Part shown: one piece after another, positions 31,858 through 42,813 of the stretch | How the letters are laid out: each line of letters begins with the position of its first letter | Position numbering within the stretch: the stretch's first letter is position 1 | Source: Zygnema circumcarinatum | Taxonomy: Eukaryota > Streptophyta > Zygnematophyceae > Zygnematales > Zygnemataceae | NCBI GenBank assembly: GCA_037447605.1 | Contig: CM074807.1 | Span: 2,448,141 to 2,512,140, forward strand | Length of the DNA stretch: 64,000 bases | Reading direction: 5' to 3' | Program-made: the position numbers and the translations under genes | The notes under the pieces: model-generated | What the model was told of the DNA's origin: nothing | Seen by the model: the letters and a program-made list of their open reading frames with translations, nothing else | The model's database searches: none

Positions 31858-34800
31858 ATGGCTTCAGCTCCCGGCTGCTGTGCTGCATCTACAACAGCCA
31901 TTCTTACTACTGGGGAATCATCATTCCACAGCAGAGGGAGAAAACTAGGATTCAATGTGTGCTTGGCAAGCATTACGCATTCTGTGTCATTTAGAAGACA
32001 AGAACAATACCTTGGTCAGTATGCGAGGCATAAGAGTGCTCATTTCAGGGTTGCAGGTCGTAGTTGCATTCAAAACAAGCGTGTGGTAGTATTATGTGCT
32101 GTTGAAGGCACTGCGGGAGCTCAAATCAGTTTGAACTCGGAGCCAAAGGGGTCTGAAGTTTCTGTCTTGGAGCGTTACTTGCTTGGAGAATTGCTTCTTC
32201 CGCTGCTGGTTGGCCTTGCTGCTTTCTCCCTTCTCGCTATTTCTATAGGTGAGACCCTCTTGTTTGCTTTTTGGCTTCTCTTGAACTGTTTGAATCTGCA
32301 AGTGTACCTTCGCGGACTGTTTGGCTTGTTTGCGAAGAAGAAACCTTTCGGAATTGTGGATAGAGCTACAAAGGTATTTCAGAGATCAACAGGCACGATC
32401 AGGAATCGCAAGGTCCAATGCCGGAAAGGGAAAATGGAGTCCAATGCCGAGTTTTTAGACGTGCATGGTGTAAGAGAGCGCATTTGCGCACTACTTGCTT
32501 CAGTAGATTAGTAGAGTTGATCCTCAAGTTGTTACTGGGCCATCTAATCAATGCTCATAAGCTAAGCATAGCTCAGCCTTCCTTGGTTGTCTTAAACCAA
32601 CAGCTGCTTTTTATATCCTATTAATTTCTGTTCGCCTGGCTAGCTAGTAATTATTTTCTACGTTTACTTCTGCACCCTTTCAATCTTGCTTTAAATTAGT
32701 CAACAGCACTATCTTCAGCAAAACTTCAGGCCTTTAACACTCGCATTTTTTTGAGGATGAGATAACTAGCTTAAAGGTCAATGGTGCATTATTTGCATGG
32801 CTTATTGTGGTCAAGCAATGGAGGGTCTGTTTCTTATAACATAAGGCGATGCTGCATATGAGCTGTTTTCCGTCACTTTTTCCACGAGCTTGGCAACAAT
32901 GATCAAATATTCTCCTGCCGGTCGATTTTGTGTTAGCTAACAGATTTGTTAAATCAATGTACCTCTATACTTACTAAGCCATGTTAAGACATGTAAGATA
33001 TAGTATTTTGCTTATGGAATCGCAAACTCAAGCTCCTAACAAATTCTCAGTCCGAAAATTCCTTTTAACCCAAAACTCATTATTAATTGGGTCAGAAGGT
33101 GTAGTTGACTAATGAGTTAGGGAACAGTTGGTCTTGCTGCTGTACATGCATGCAGAATTTTGATTTGTTCTTTCCCGATAGTTAACACTAAAAAATCTTG
33201 CTGATGAGTGCGCTATTCCGGACATTGTGAGATTGTCAAGTGCCAAGCAGATAGGTTGGATATATGACACTGATACTTCCTCCTTGGAGAATGATACGCT
33301 TACGTTTGCAGCCATCTCAAGATTTAATCACGACTCCTGTCGAAACATTAGCTCTTTCTGAGGAAAATTTGGGGATACTTTGTAAGAACTCCGTCAGGGG
33401 TCCACTGTGTATTGCGATGAAGGTCCACAGGACCTAGTTCTTAGAGAACACCATTTCGTTTCTTTATAGTGCTCTCAACATGCAGCGAGGATTATTCTCG
33501 TTGTTCTTTCTAGTGATATGTGAAGAATTTGAAGTTACTCCGCAAATGACTGCTCCAGGGGTTTCAACATGCCTTCTATTGAAAGTTGTATCTCCTTGGC
33601 CTAGGAAGAATGTAGACAAGTATCCACATTCATCGCATTCTGAAACCTATCAGTTGGATAACTCACTGCAGGGAGCTGGCATGAAGTATCCTTGGTATTG
33701 CGAGGAGGAGCAGTGCGCCGTGCTGTAGCTGTTCTTTTCCTGCGGACACCAGTGAGTAAGATTGTGCCCATGGAGGGGGGGATGAGTCACGTCACCAGTT
33801 GAGAGAGGCTTTCTTCGGAAGCATTTAAGGAACACATGAGCTGAAGCCTAACGAAATAGGGGACTGAAAGGAACAGACGATTTAAGAAGTATTAAAAGTT
33901 GAGGATAACCACAGTGCTTGTAATGAAACCGTGACTTCTTGTCTCATACGAACCTTCCCTGCATACCTGCCCGTGAAAAAATGCAGGCACTAGTTGGACT
34001 GGCGATTCCCATGGCTACTCTGCTGGCTCCCCTTTTGGGGTTCGGGCAGTTAAATTTGAATGCAGAGAGTATTGGTGGGTGCTATTTGACGCCCTGCAGC
34101 CCAGTGGTGGATTCTGTTCAGTTCTTGCTGGGTGCTTCGTTCTATTGTAGCTGCTTTTGCATAGCAACAAGAAAACGGAGAACGGGAACGTGCAGCTCTG
34201 CAAGCATGTGGGGTTCGGAAGTGGCGACTGGTGCGGCTCGCTGGAACACTCTTTCTGGGAGTAGCGCTGCTTCACCTTATAATTGCTGAGGTACATTCTT
34301 CTTGAAATCTCAGAAAGAATCTTCTCTGACTCATTTTCCTGACATCTGCTTGCAGTTGGAGCAGCCAGTTCAAGGTACTGTAAAGAGAATTTGTTTTACG
34401 GCAAATTCGTCATATGTTCTGAATCTTGGTGAACTGATTCTGGTGGACGACAGGGTTTCGCTCCACGTACTAATCGAGCTGCAACGGATATTGTGACTGA
34501 GGCTCGCGCTGTGTCATCATGGCAAGCTTCATCGGTATGAACCAGATTCCCTGCTGCTTGTGATGTTGGCTACGTTGTGACAGTTTCTTTCGCACGATTG
34601 TCATGGCTGGCTTAGCCCTTTATACCTTACCACGTGCTAACCACTAATTAAAGGACATGTCATGGCTGTGGGGTGGTTACGAAAGCAGTTACCACCAGCA
34701 CAGAGTCTCCGATGGGGCCCAGTTCTCCACCTGGAGATAAGGTGCGCATTCAGTTTTTTTTTTCTGCTTCTAATTCTTCTGTTCCTATTTCATACGTCAG

Positions 34801-37163
34801 CACTTGCTGCATTTTTGGCTTTCCTTTCTGGAATGATGTGGCATCAAACTTTTTGAATCGACTATTTCATCAAAAGGACACGTTTTTGAAGGAGGTGCCT
34901 TCGAGTGCTGGTTAAAGAGCCATGTACTGAAAAGAAAAATGGGGACAATTATCCTGCAGGGACGGCTCCCTTGAACGTCTGCTCTATGCTCAAGCCGGAG
35001 ACGGCTCTGTCCTTTCACGCCCAGCTGTGCTTGAAGTGCAGGTCTGAATCACCATCATCAGAACATTCAGTTCCTTTCATTCAGCACCATTAGTCAGTGC
35101 TGCTGATGGAATGGATGCTCGAGAAGGTTTGCCTTCGTTGTCCACCGAATGCGGCCTATCACCTTCCTGAGAATTATGCTGGGGTGCTGTTTTTGTGAAT
35201 AGCATGCAGCTAGGCAGCCTTTCGAGACGGTTGGAGGTAGAGAGGAAGCAGACATAAGTGGGAGATCGGGAAGGAGGTCAGGTAAGGGACAGAAGGACAT
35301 GCACAATCTGATGATCTACAACTTCCATTAGGGTTTTCTCATCGCGGCTCCAACATAAGCTGCTCTCCATAGGAGAATATGCAATTGTGAATTGGAAATC
35401 GCTCGTATCCAGGTGAATACCCGCTGAGCGTAACTAAGTGAAAAGTGGTACGAGAACCCTAGGACAAGTCATGAGTGGGTGTACCATCTTTGAAGTGTTA
35501 CTAGCTGCTGTGCCCATGTGGGTTGTGTAGAGTCGCAGGGATCTGGCCGAAGGCTGTGATGACTGCCGAGGGCGCGTGGTGGGATGGTCGCATACCGGGA
35601 TGGAGACTTCGAGAGGGTAAGCAGCATGAGCTGTTGCTTTCTGCTGCGGAGGACGAGGCTGGGGACGTACAGGAGGAAAAAGCAGATCAAGTGCAGATCA
35701 CCAACTACAATGTTCGGCAACAGGCAACGCAGGAGTGGCCCGGTATGTCAGCTGAACAGTGTTTGTGCTTACTCCACCCTTGCTGGCTGATGCTGCCTTT
35801 TACAAGCAACATTTCTTGCTTTTCATCTTAGTTCGGTGTTCTAAATTTCATCTGCTCTTTCAATTTAGATTCTGTATCTTATTTTGGTTTACTTCCCTCG
35901 TCGTTAACTTCTTCGTCCCTTGTTCTGCCCACTTTACTTGTTGTCGCCATTGCTCCACTTGCAACTTGGACCTTTCCCATAGTTCCATCTCTTTCTGTCT
36001 CACTCGTCCCTCCCATCCAGTCCTTTCCTTCTATTCTCCCTCGTCGCCCTTCATTTAATTATTTGCTTCATTTAATTATTTGCTTTCTCCCAGTCCTCTT
36101 TGCTGCTCTCTTATTTTAACCCCCTCTCCACTCCCCTCTCTTTCTCATACTCCACCTCACGTTCCATTTCTCCTTTGCTCCCTTTTCTTTTTTAAAAGAC
36201 TCCTGTTGCTTGAACCATTCTTTGTTCCCCTGGCAGTCCGCTATTTGTTATCAAAATTGTTTTTGTCATTGAATGCCTGCTCGACATTAGCGTTCTTCAG
36301 ATGTCAAATATTCGCAAGTATCTGGTCACTCCTTTTCCATAGACCTTGACTCCCATTCATGTGCTTCAATTTGGCAGATCGACATGAGGTCGACGCATTG
36401 AGAACGCACGTTGGCCGTAGTACAGACGACCTTTCCATGAAGCAGGCAGGTATTCTACCCCTTGTATGAAAAGGGCTTGCATTGTGGCTTGCGGATCACA
36501 CCTGACATGCATGTTCTATGGATGCAGATGTTGGACATGCTGCACGCTCTGCGATCAAGCCACATCAACAAGGATGGCCGCACAATTCAGGTTGAATGAT
36601 AAATCCTTAACTGAGATAGCTTCCGCTGTCTTGTAATGGATGGCAGCAAAGAACAGCCTTCCATAAACCTCATACAACCGTCGTTTCCTTTTCGAACTGC
36701 AGTTGAAGCTGCATCAGCGCATTGCTCTACCTTTCGCATCCTTTGTGTTCGGAGTGCTGGCTGCAGCGCTCAGCTTCCGCCTGCCTTTACAAAACAAACT
36801 GGTCAGTACCTCCCCGGCAGGCCTTCCTTCTGCATCTGCAAATGGTTCTGACAGGCTTTTGGAGTGTCTTATACTGCACTTTGCTATATCCTTTTGCAGG
36901 TTGCCTCTGGCCTCACACTTGGCCTCGTGTTTCTTTACTACGCCCTCTCACTCACTGGGTCCCTTCTCTCACAGGTAGATTCACTTGCATTGTACCTAAG
37001 GTGGTCCTCACTTTGTCAGGGTTCATTACCGCCAAACCTAACTCCGATCCTGTGTTCTGTTTTGTGTCCCGCGTGTCAGCTGCTTTTGATCCCCCCCGTA
37101 ATGGGCGCCTGGCTGCCAAACTTCATTGGGGCCATTGTAACTGCACTGCTCATGCTTGGTTAG
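31858..37163 (+). CDS. LptF/LptG (YjgP/YjgQ) family permease, probably plastid-targeted
   Basis: In bacteria LptF and LptG are the membrane halves of an ABC transporter that extracts lipid from the inner membrane; here a plastid envelope role is inferred. Exons: 31858-32248, 33672-33751, 33987-34074, 34196-34290, 34356-34379, 34454-34534, 34686-34741, 34960-35041, 35360-35412, 35531-35742, 36378-36445, 36528-36590, 36703-36801, 36900-36974, 37080-37163. Sum 1551 nt, 516 aa, in frame. The first 95 residues are rich in Ser, Arg and Ala, like a transit peptide. Family signatures: LERYLLGELLLPLLVGLAAF, GLAIPMATLLAPLLGFGQL, LYAQAGDGS, MTAEGAWW, IALPFASFVFGVL and a final WLPNFIGAIV. The 24-bp exon and the one at 35360 are tentative, and so is the 3' acceptor of the exon at 34686. 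The intron after 36445 has a GC donor. Confidence 0.83.
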
Positions 37164-37909
37164 TGCAACCAGTTGATGGTGACAATTTCATTGTACAGTT
37201 GGCTGCTAAGCTGCCTTCTAATCCAGCTCTTGTTCACTTGTTCTTTGCTCGTTCCTGTTTCAAGTTGTTTCAATTTCCGTATGATTTGCCTAGAGTTTGA
37301 TTTTGTACTGAAGTCCGTGGATGGGCGCTCTCACGAACCGTCCATGAATCTTGCAAACACACAACATTGCATTCATCTAAGAGGACATTTAGATAGGAAA
37401 GGACAAGAAAAGGCTTGTTAATAACACCTTCCTTCACGTGGAAAGCAATAGAAGAACAAGTGAAAGGGATACTTGTAACTGCGTCACTTTTCCTGCATAA
37501 TCTAATTGCCAGAACTCTCGCGATGTTTCATGGCAGAACCTATTGAGCAATTTCTAATTTCACTACATTCAAAGTCAAGCTTTGCCTTAGGGCAAAAATT
37601 CAGAAGCCTAAGACTTTGAGACCCCATCTCTATTCCCTATGTAGCCAATAATCTGCCCCCTGTAATTACAGCAAAGGAAATTGATGACAGTTAAATCAGC
37701 CTATTGAGCAATTTCCAATTCCACTACATTCCAAGTCAAGCTTTATCTTGGGCTACACTTCAGAATCCTATGCATGCGAGAGCCTAGTAACCAAGAATCT
37801 CCCTGCGATAAGTAGAGCAACGGAATTCGCCCCCCTGCTTTTGCATACCTTCCGAACGGCAGAACCTTGAGAATCTCCCCTCCCCTCCCTACCACTTCCT
37901 TGAGCCCCA
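37164..37909. other. Tail-to-tail spacer with a diverged direct duplication
   Basis: The spacer separates the convergent LptF/G-like and LRR-hydrolase genes and should hold both 3' untranslated regions. Positions from 37539 and from 37700 start with the same sequence (CCTATTGAGCAATTTC) and stay alignable for roughly 110-140 bp at clearly less than full identity, so an old duplication with a 161-bp period is present. No further gene is seen. Confidence 0.7.
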
Positions 37910-40900
37910 CTACCCCACCCTCTCCGCCTGCAGAGCCTGCAGCTCGCCCTCCACGGCCTCCCTCACTATCCTCTCCAAGTGCCCCTCGGCATCCAGCTGC
38001 ACTGCCAGGCGATGGCTGTCAACCGGATGCACGTGCACTGCCACCTGGCAACCCGAAGGAGCTCCATGTCAGTCCCAGCAGCCTGCCTCCCGACCTCACC
38101 CAGAACGGGCTCACCTTGTTTTGGACGGTAAGCACTTGCCTTAGGCGAGGACAGGAGGCGGGCCTGCTCAATGTCGTGATCCCAACTGCCACAGTGAACA
38201 CTGACGTTGGCGGAGGTCCTCTGAACGGCAGCCTGCAGCGCCCTGCCAAACGCAAGCTGCCAGGAGAGCGGTTGGCCCGGCCTGATGGCGGCGGCTGTCA
38301 TGTCGACCTGCAGTCATTGTTGTCAAGCATGTAAGGAGTGGAGAGAGAGTGATATAACCTGCTGAAGGTAACAGGCAAGTGAGGGATCTTTCTTACCTGC
38401 GGGCAGAAGGCCAACACGGAGGATGCTATTGGGGAAAAGAGCAAAGCTGCAGAGGCACCCATGGAGTCTCCGAGCAATAGAACACGAGAATAGTCTCGAA
38501 CAGCAGCCTGCAGTTGTGTCATGTAGTACTGCCCCAACCCTTCGCCAGTCTCCACATCAACACTATCCCTCGCTGCTTCCTCGCTCAAAGGGTCATGTGT
38601 GTACCACGAGCGCGTGGGGTCCACCAAAAAAAGAATATCAAAGGCAGGCTCAAGTAAGCCATTCTCCATGCCCTTGCGGACCTTCCGAAGAAGGCCAGCC
38701 CTGCTCAGGCACAGGAAATCAACAGGCAACGAATTGCATAGAATCAACTCAGTGGCCGACAATACTTCATTGTCACAGCGGGAAATCGTCAGAAACATTG
38801 CCTGAATTGAACGCACTGTCCAAAGCCTATTTGACCTTCAAAACCGACAGGTTAAGGGCACACCAGCTAATTTGCTTACCAGTTAGGCACACCTGGAGCA
38901 CTTCCAAATGCAACAACTACAAGTGGCGCATTGCTAAAGGATGACCGCTTGGATGGCTGCCATCGCTGAATCTGCGCCCAAACAAGGTTTATTAGAGCTA
39001 TCCCTGGAGTGAAATGATATGTTTCTTTTATGTCGGTTTCTAGTCTCAGCTTTCTCACCTTGAAATACCCGCCTCCCCGACCAACAGCTCCGTTTCCAGC
39101 AATGCACCCTACCCTTACATTGCTTTGCATTGGATCCATGGTATCAAGGTTGTGGCCAGCACCTATCTGCAAGCGGAGACCAAAAGAAAACAATTAGGAA
39201 AAGCAGTCCAAACGAAAGCAGAAGTGTGAAGGAGAGAAAACAGAGGTGTGCCCTGTACCTGTTCCACGTCCAGACCCACTGCTTGAAGATGAGCGAGTGT
39301 TGGCAGCAGACTGCGCAGAGCCCTACTCTCCAGAGGATTGCTCTGTCAGGCCATACACCCATCGTTTATCATTGTTTGTTGTTCCCAAAGACCATGCTCA
39401 TCCACTCTTCAGAATAGCAACTCTTGTCTCTCCGCATCTTTCCCCTCACCTCGACCCATAAATGGCGCAGCTGCTTCGCCTCTCCAAGGGTGCCTGGGAG
39501 GGTGTCCAGCAGATTGCCATACCTGTGAAGTGCGTAACCAGTTGCTGTGAATATTTGGTCCCTTCAATTCATCCACATTATCCAATCATTGCTTAAAAGG
39601 AACAGAAGAGAGAGGGATGCCTACAGCCAGATGGTCTCAATACAAGGCTGCCGGCCCAGGGAGGGTGAAAGGTAATGGAGACAGTTATCAGCTAAGTTAA
39701 GCTGACGCAGGGCTGAGAATCCTTCCTCAGAAGAAAAGCGTTCAAGACGGTTGCCCTGGAAAGAAACACCCAGCAAGTTCCGCTTTCATGTCCTGGTACC
39801 AATCTATAAGAACACCAATTCCTGCAGCCAAAGCATATGTTTTATCCCATAAGCTACATCCTGAAACAAAGACAATCGCATCAGGGTTGCTTGTTTAAGC
39901 CTCTCAACATCCTCTCGAACTTCCTTAATATAGACCATTCCAGGGTACTTATTTGTAGGCAAAACACCAGTAAACCCCACGACCGAAATACATGCCATGT
40001 CAATAGCAGATCGACTCCTGTGAGCAGTCTGCAGTTGGCAGCTGCCGCACCTCTGGCCACATGGAGAGTGCAGAGAGTAGTAGGGGTAGCCTGCCCTGCC
40101 TGAAGCCATAGGTCCTGCAGGTTGTTCAGAGTCATGAGCTGGTCGGGTACAGCACGGAGCAGATTTCCATGCGCAGCCAATACTCGAAGCCGAGTGAGGG
40201 CTCCCACTCCTGCACACGAACAGACAGGTTCAATCAATCACAAATTAGCACTCAGTCGATGCCTCCGTTCAGCTATAGGAAAAGTCATCTTGGAGACAAA
40301 GACCTACCTTCAGACAACTCCTGAATCCGGTTACCAGCAACTGAGAGCACCTGCATGCCCCTAGTCATGTTAAATCAAAAGGAGAAAGAACAGGTGAGAA
40401 CAGAAAATACAGATGAAGTCGTTGGAAACTTTGGGCTAATTTCTGCAAGCACCTCAAGCGATGTGAGCTGGTTGATTGACGATGGCAAAGCCTGAAGCTG
40501 GTTTCCGGAAAGGGCCAATAGTCGCAGGCGACTAAGCTTTCCAATCTGCAGACACCAGATTGCACCAAAGATGAAGGGAGGCATTCGAATGACTCGGGTC
40601 ATCACAAGTTTTGAATGAATTGCAAGCGCAGGAATGGAAGACACTTTACAATAATGGACCGCATCTAACTGTTTCCACATTGGACCTCTCCCCCCCTTTA
40701 TGTTTTCATCATAGATCATCATAGCTGTATAGACCTGGGAGGGGAGAGAGCGCAAGATGTTGCTGTGCAGCCACAGGCCCTCCAGACTTTCCATCGTCTC
40801 AATTTCCTTTGGAATCTCCTCTAGCAAGTTGCCAGCGAGGCCCAAACGCCGCAGCTGGAGCATCCAAACGAGCACACATCAGAAAAAATAACGGTCGGAC

Positions 40901-42327
40901 ATCACTTCGCTGTCTCAAACTTCATGCCACATGTTCACTGGTATGTGGTAAGCATCACACATTGCACAAGTTGCCAAGCTCTGCTGGCAGTTCTGTGAGA
41001 TGATTCCCCGCAAGCGAGAGGTCGGTAAGGCCTTTGAGATGCCACACATGCGAAGGTACTTCTGTCAACCCTGCAAATGCAACAGAAAGGCAAGTGCGTG
41101 CACATTTAGTATACTATTCTACTGTCCGAAACTGAGATTCTTGAACAGAAAGGAATCAATTAAAAGTGTTCAACTTAGTCAAACGTTTTCGATTCAGGAA
41201 GGACCAAACCTCAGCCCATGCGTAAACCAGGACCTGTCCATGAAGAAAGTAGAATTCTTGTGGGTCCACTTTACAATGTACTTCAAGTAAGTGACCACTA
41301 TCGCATCGATACACAGGTCTGAAAGTTACCAACTTCAATAAAACTCGATTGGCACAAGGACTTGCCCACATAGTCAATGCTCTACCGCGATTGAAATGGC
41401 AGCATCAACAAAGAAAGAACCAAGGATCTAGCCGCTGTCACAAACTCAAGGTGGCTGCTAAGGAGAAAACTGAAAGCTAGTCGGATAAGGTGTAAAGTCA
41501 AAATAATCACCTTTGCCATGATCTGTATGGGAGTTCTTTTGGACAGCTAAATGCAAGACTGGTGAAGTTCGAAAGCCAACTGCTAACTATTAAAATTGGA
41601 TCTACACGAATGGACCAACCACATAGCTTGGAACATTAGAAGAGCATAAAGCCTGCTGTCAGTCTGGGAGCTCCTTGTAGAAACTAGAAAACAAAAAACG
41701 ACTGTTCCACAAGAGCAACTTTGGTAATGTTACAGCAAAGACAATTGAAAACGCAGTAGAATGCGGGTAGGAAATGAGCATTATTACTCTAATTCGTAAC
41801 AGCAGAAATGTGATCACATTAATCAGAAGTTCTATAGCAACTATGCAGCATCCAGGTGCATACTCACTGTCACGGTTTCAAGACTGGACTCAAACCTCTC
41901 AAAGACTGAACATTGGTTATGCCTAAAAAGAATACGGATTCTTTTTCATTTGCCTCACTTTATGATTGAGGACTTTAGCCAAATAGAAATGAGCTCCAAA
42001 ATCGGTAGAGGCAAACTTAGTCCGTTTAAAACTACAAGTGAAGTATGTAACTCCATCCAAAGTGAGCAAACTTACCAGAATGTGAGGCGAAGCGAAGCGA
42101 CTCTTTCTCAATTACCGAGGCAATGTTGTCAAATTTTGCTTAATTTTTCCTTCTTGATGGCTAGTTATTGCTGAAAAGGAATTTGGTCCAGGAGCCCTTA
42201 AGGAAAGAAACAGAAGCGCCAGTTACAGTGCTAGAGGAAAGCAAGAGTATTGTAGGGAGAAATTACCACAGTGACTGAGATCCAGCGCTCCTGTGTTTGC
42301 AGCAACATCAATGCGCGTCTCCAACAT
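37910..42327 (-). CDS. Leucine-rich-repeat / alpha-beta hydrolase fusion protein
   Basis: Exons: 42327-42267, 41070-40961, 40854-40735, 40545-40453, 40350-40308, 40209-40100, 39755-39625, 39522-39450, 39342-39259, 39166-39059, 38965-38880, 38700-38397, 38307-38140, 38044-37910. Sum 1626 nt, 541 aa, in frame. Residues 1 to about 275 are a run of intracellular (Ras-group type) leucine-rich repeats ending LWVESNPLESRAL. The second half has the beta-strand APLVVVAFGSAPG and the nucleophile elbow G-D-S419-M-G. Candidate acid and base residues are D484 or D486 (SWDHD) and H508 (DSHRL). It is likely a cytosolic serine hydrolase whose LRRs bind a partner; the substrate is unknown. Introns 6 and 13 have GC donors (CAG|GCAGGG and AAG|GCAAGT). 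It lies head-to-head with METTL18. Confidence 0.87.
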
Positions 42328-42813
42328 ACCCTGATTCACTGCGCCCCTCTCTCCATCACTGCACACTTAACGAGGCATGTCCAAGCTAGTCTCATTTAAA
42401 ACTCCTAACTACAAATTATTTATGTGAAAGCAACCACACAATTCTACAAGTGCACCTCACAGCATTACTATACCTGAAACCGGCGCACCTGCCGCTGCAA
42501 CAACCCTTCCTTCCCTGCTCCACTCCTGTGCTGTTGAACAGGAGGTTCCAAACAAGAATGCCCTATGAGCAGGAGCAGCAATTGCCGCCATAATTTCGTG
42601 AAGGAAAAACTCTTCAGATACAATACGGTAATAGTAAACCCAGAATTACTGTTTGCAAAGCTCCGTGATGAAGGCGCTGTTTCTGAGAAGTAGCGGAGCC
42701 GTGGCGGTTCAAAGAAGGGCGCTTGAAAATCCCAATCGAAGCGAGCGCTGCCCTGCTCTGCATTTCTGCAAGCCGCTGTGTGCACACGTATTGGAGGAAT
42801 TTGGAAGGAAATC
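42328..42813. promoter_or_regulatory. 486-bp divergent promoter region
   Basis: This is the only sequence between the start codons of the LRR-hydrolase gene (minus) and METTL18 (plus), so both promoters and 5' leaders must lie in it. I see no convincing TATA box. Open frames on both strands here lack family motifs. A longer plus-strand frame with an ATG at 42668 ends in a stop before any usable splice donor and was not used as the METTL18 start. Confidence 0.5.

Noticed and set aside
31275..31973. A 232-codon minus-strand gene upstream of LptF/G
   Set aside because: It crosses the GGCAT microsatellite and lies antisense to the start of the LptF/G-like exon 1, with no motif support.
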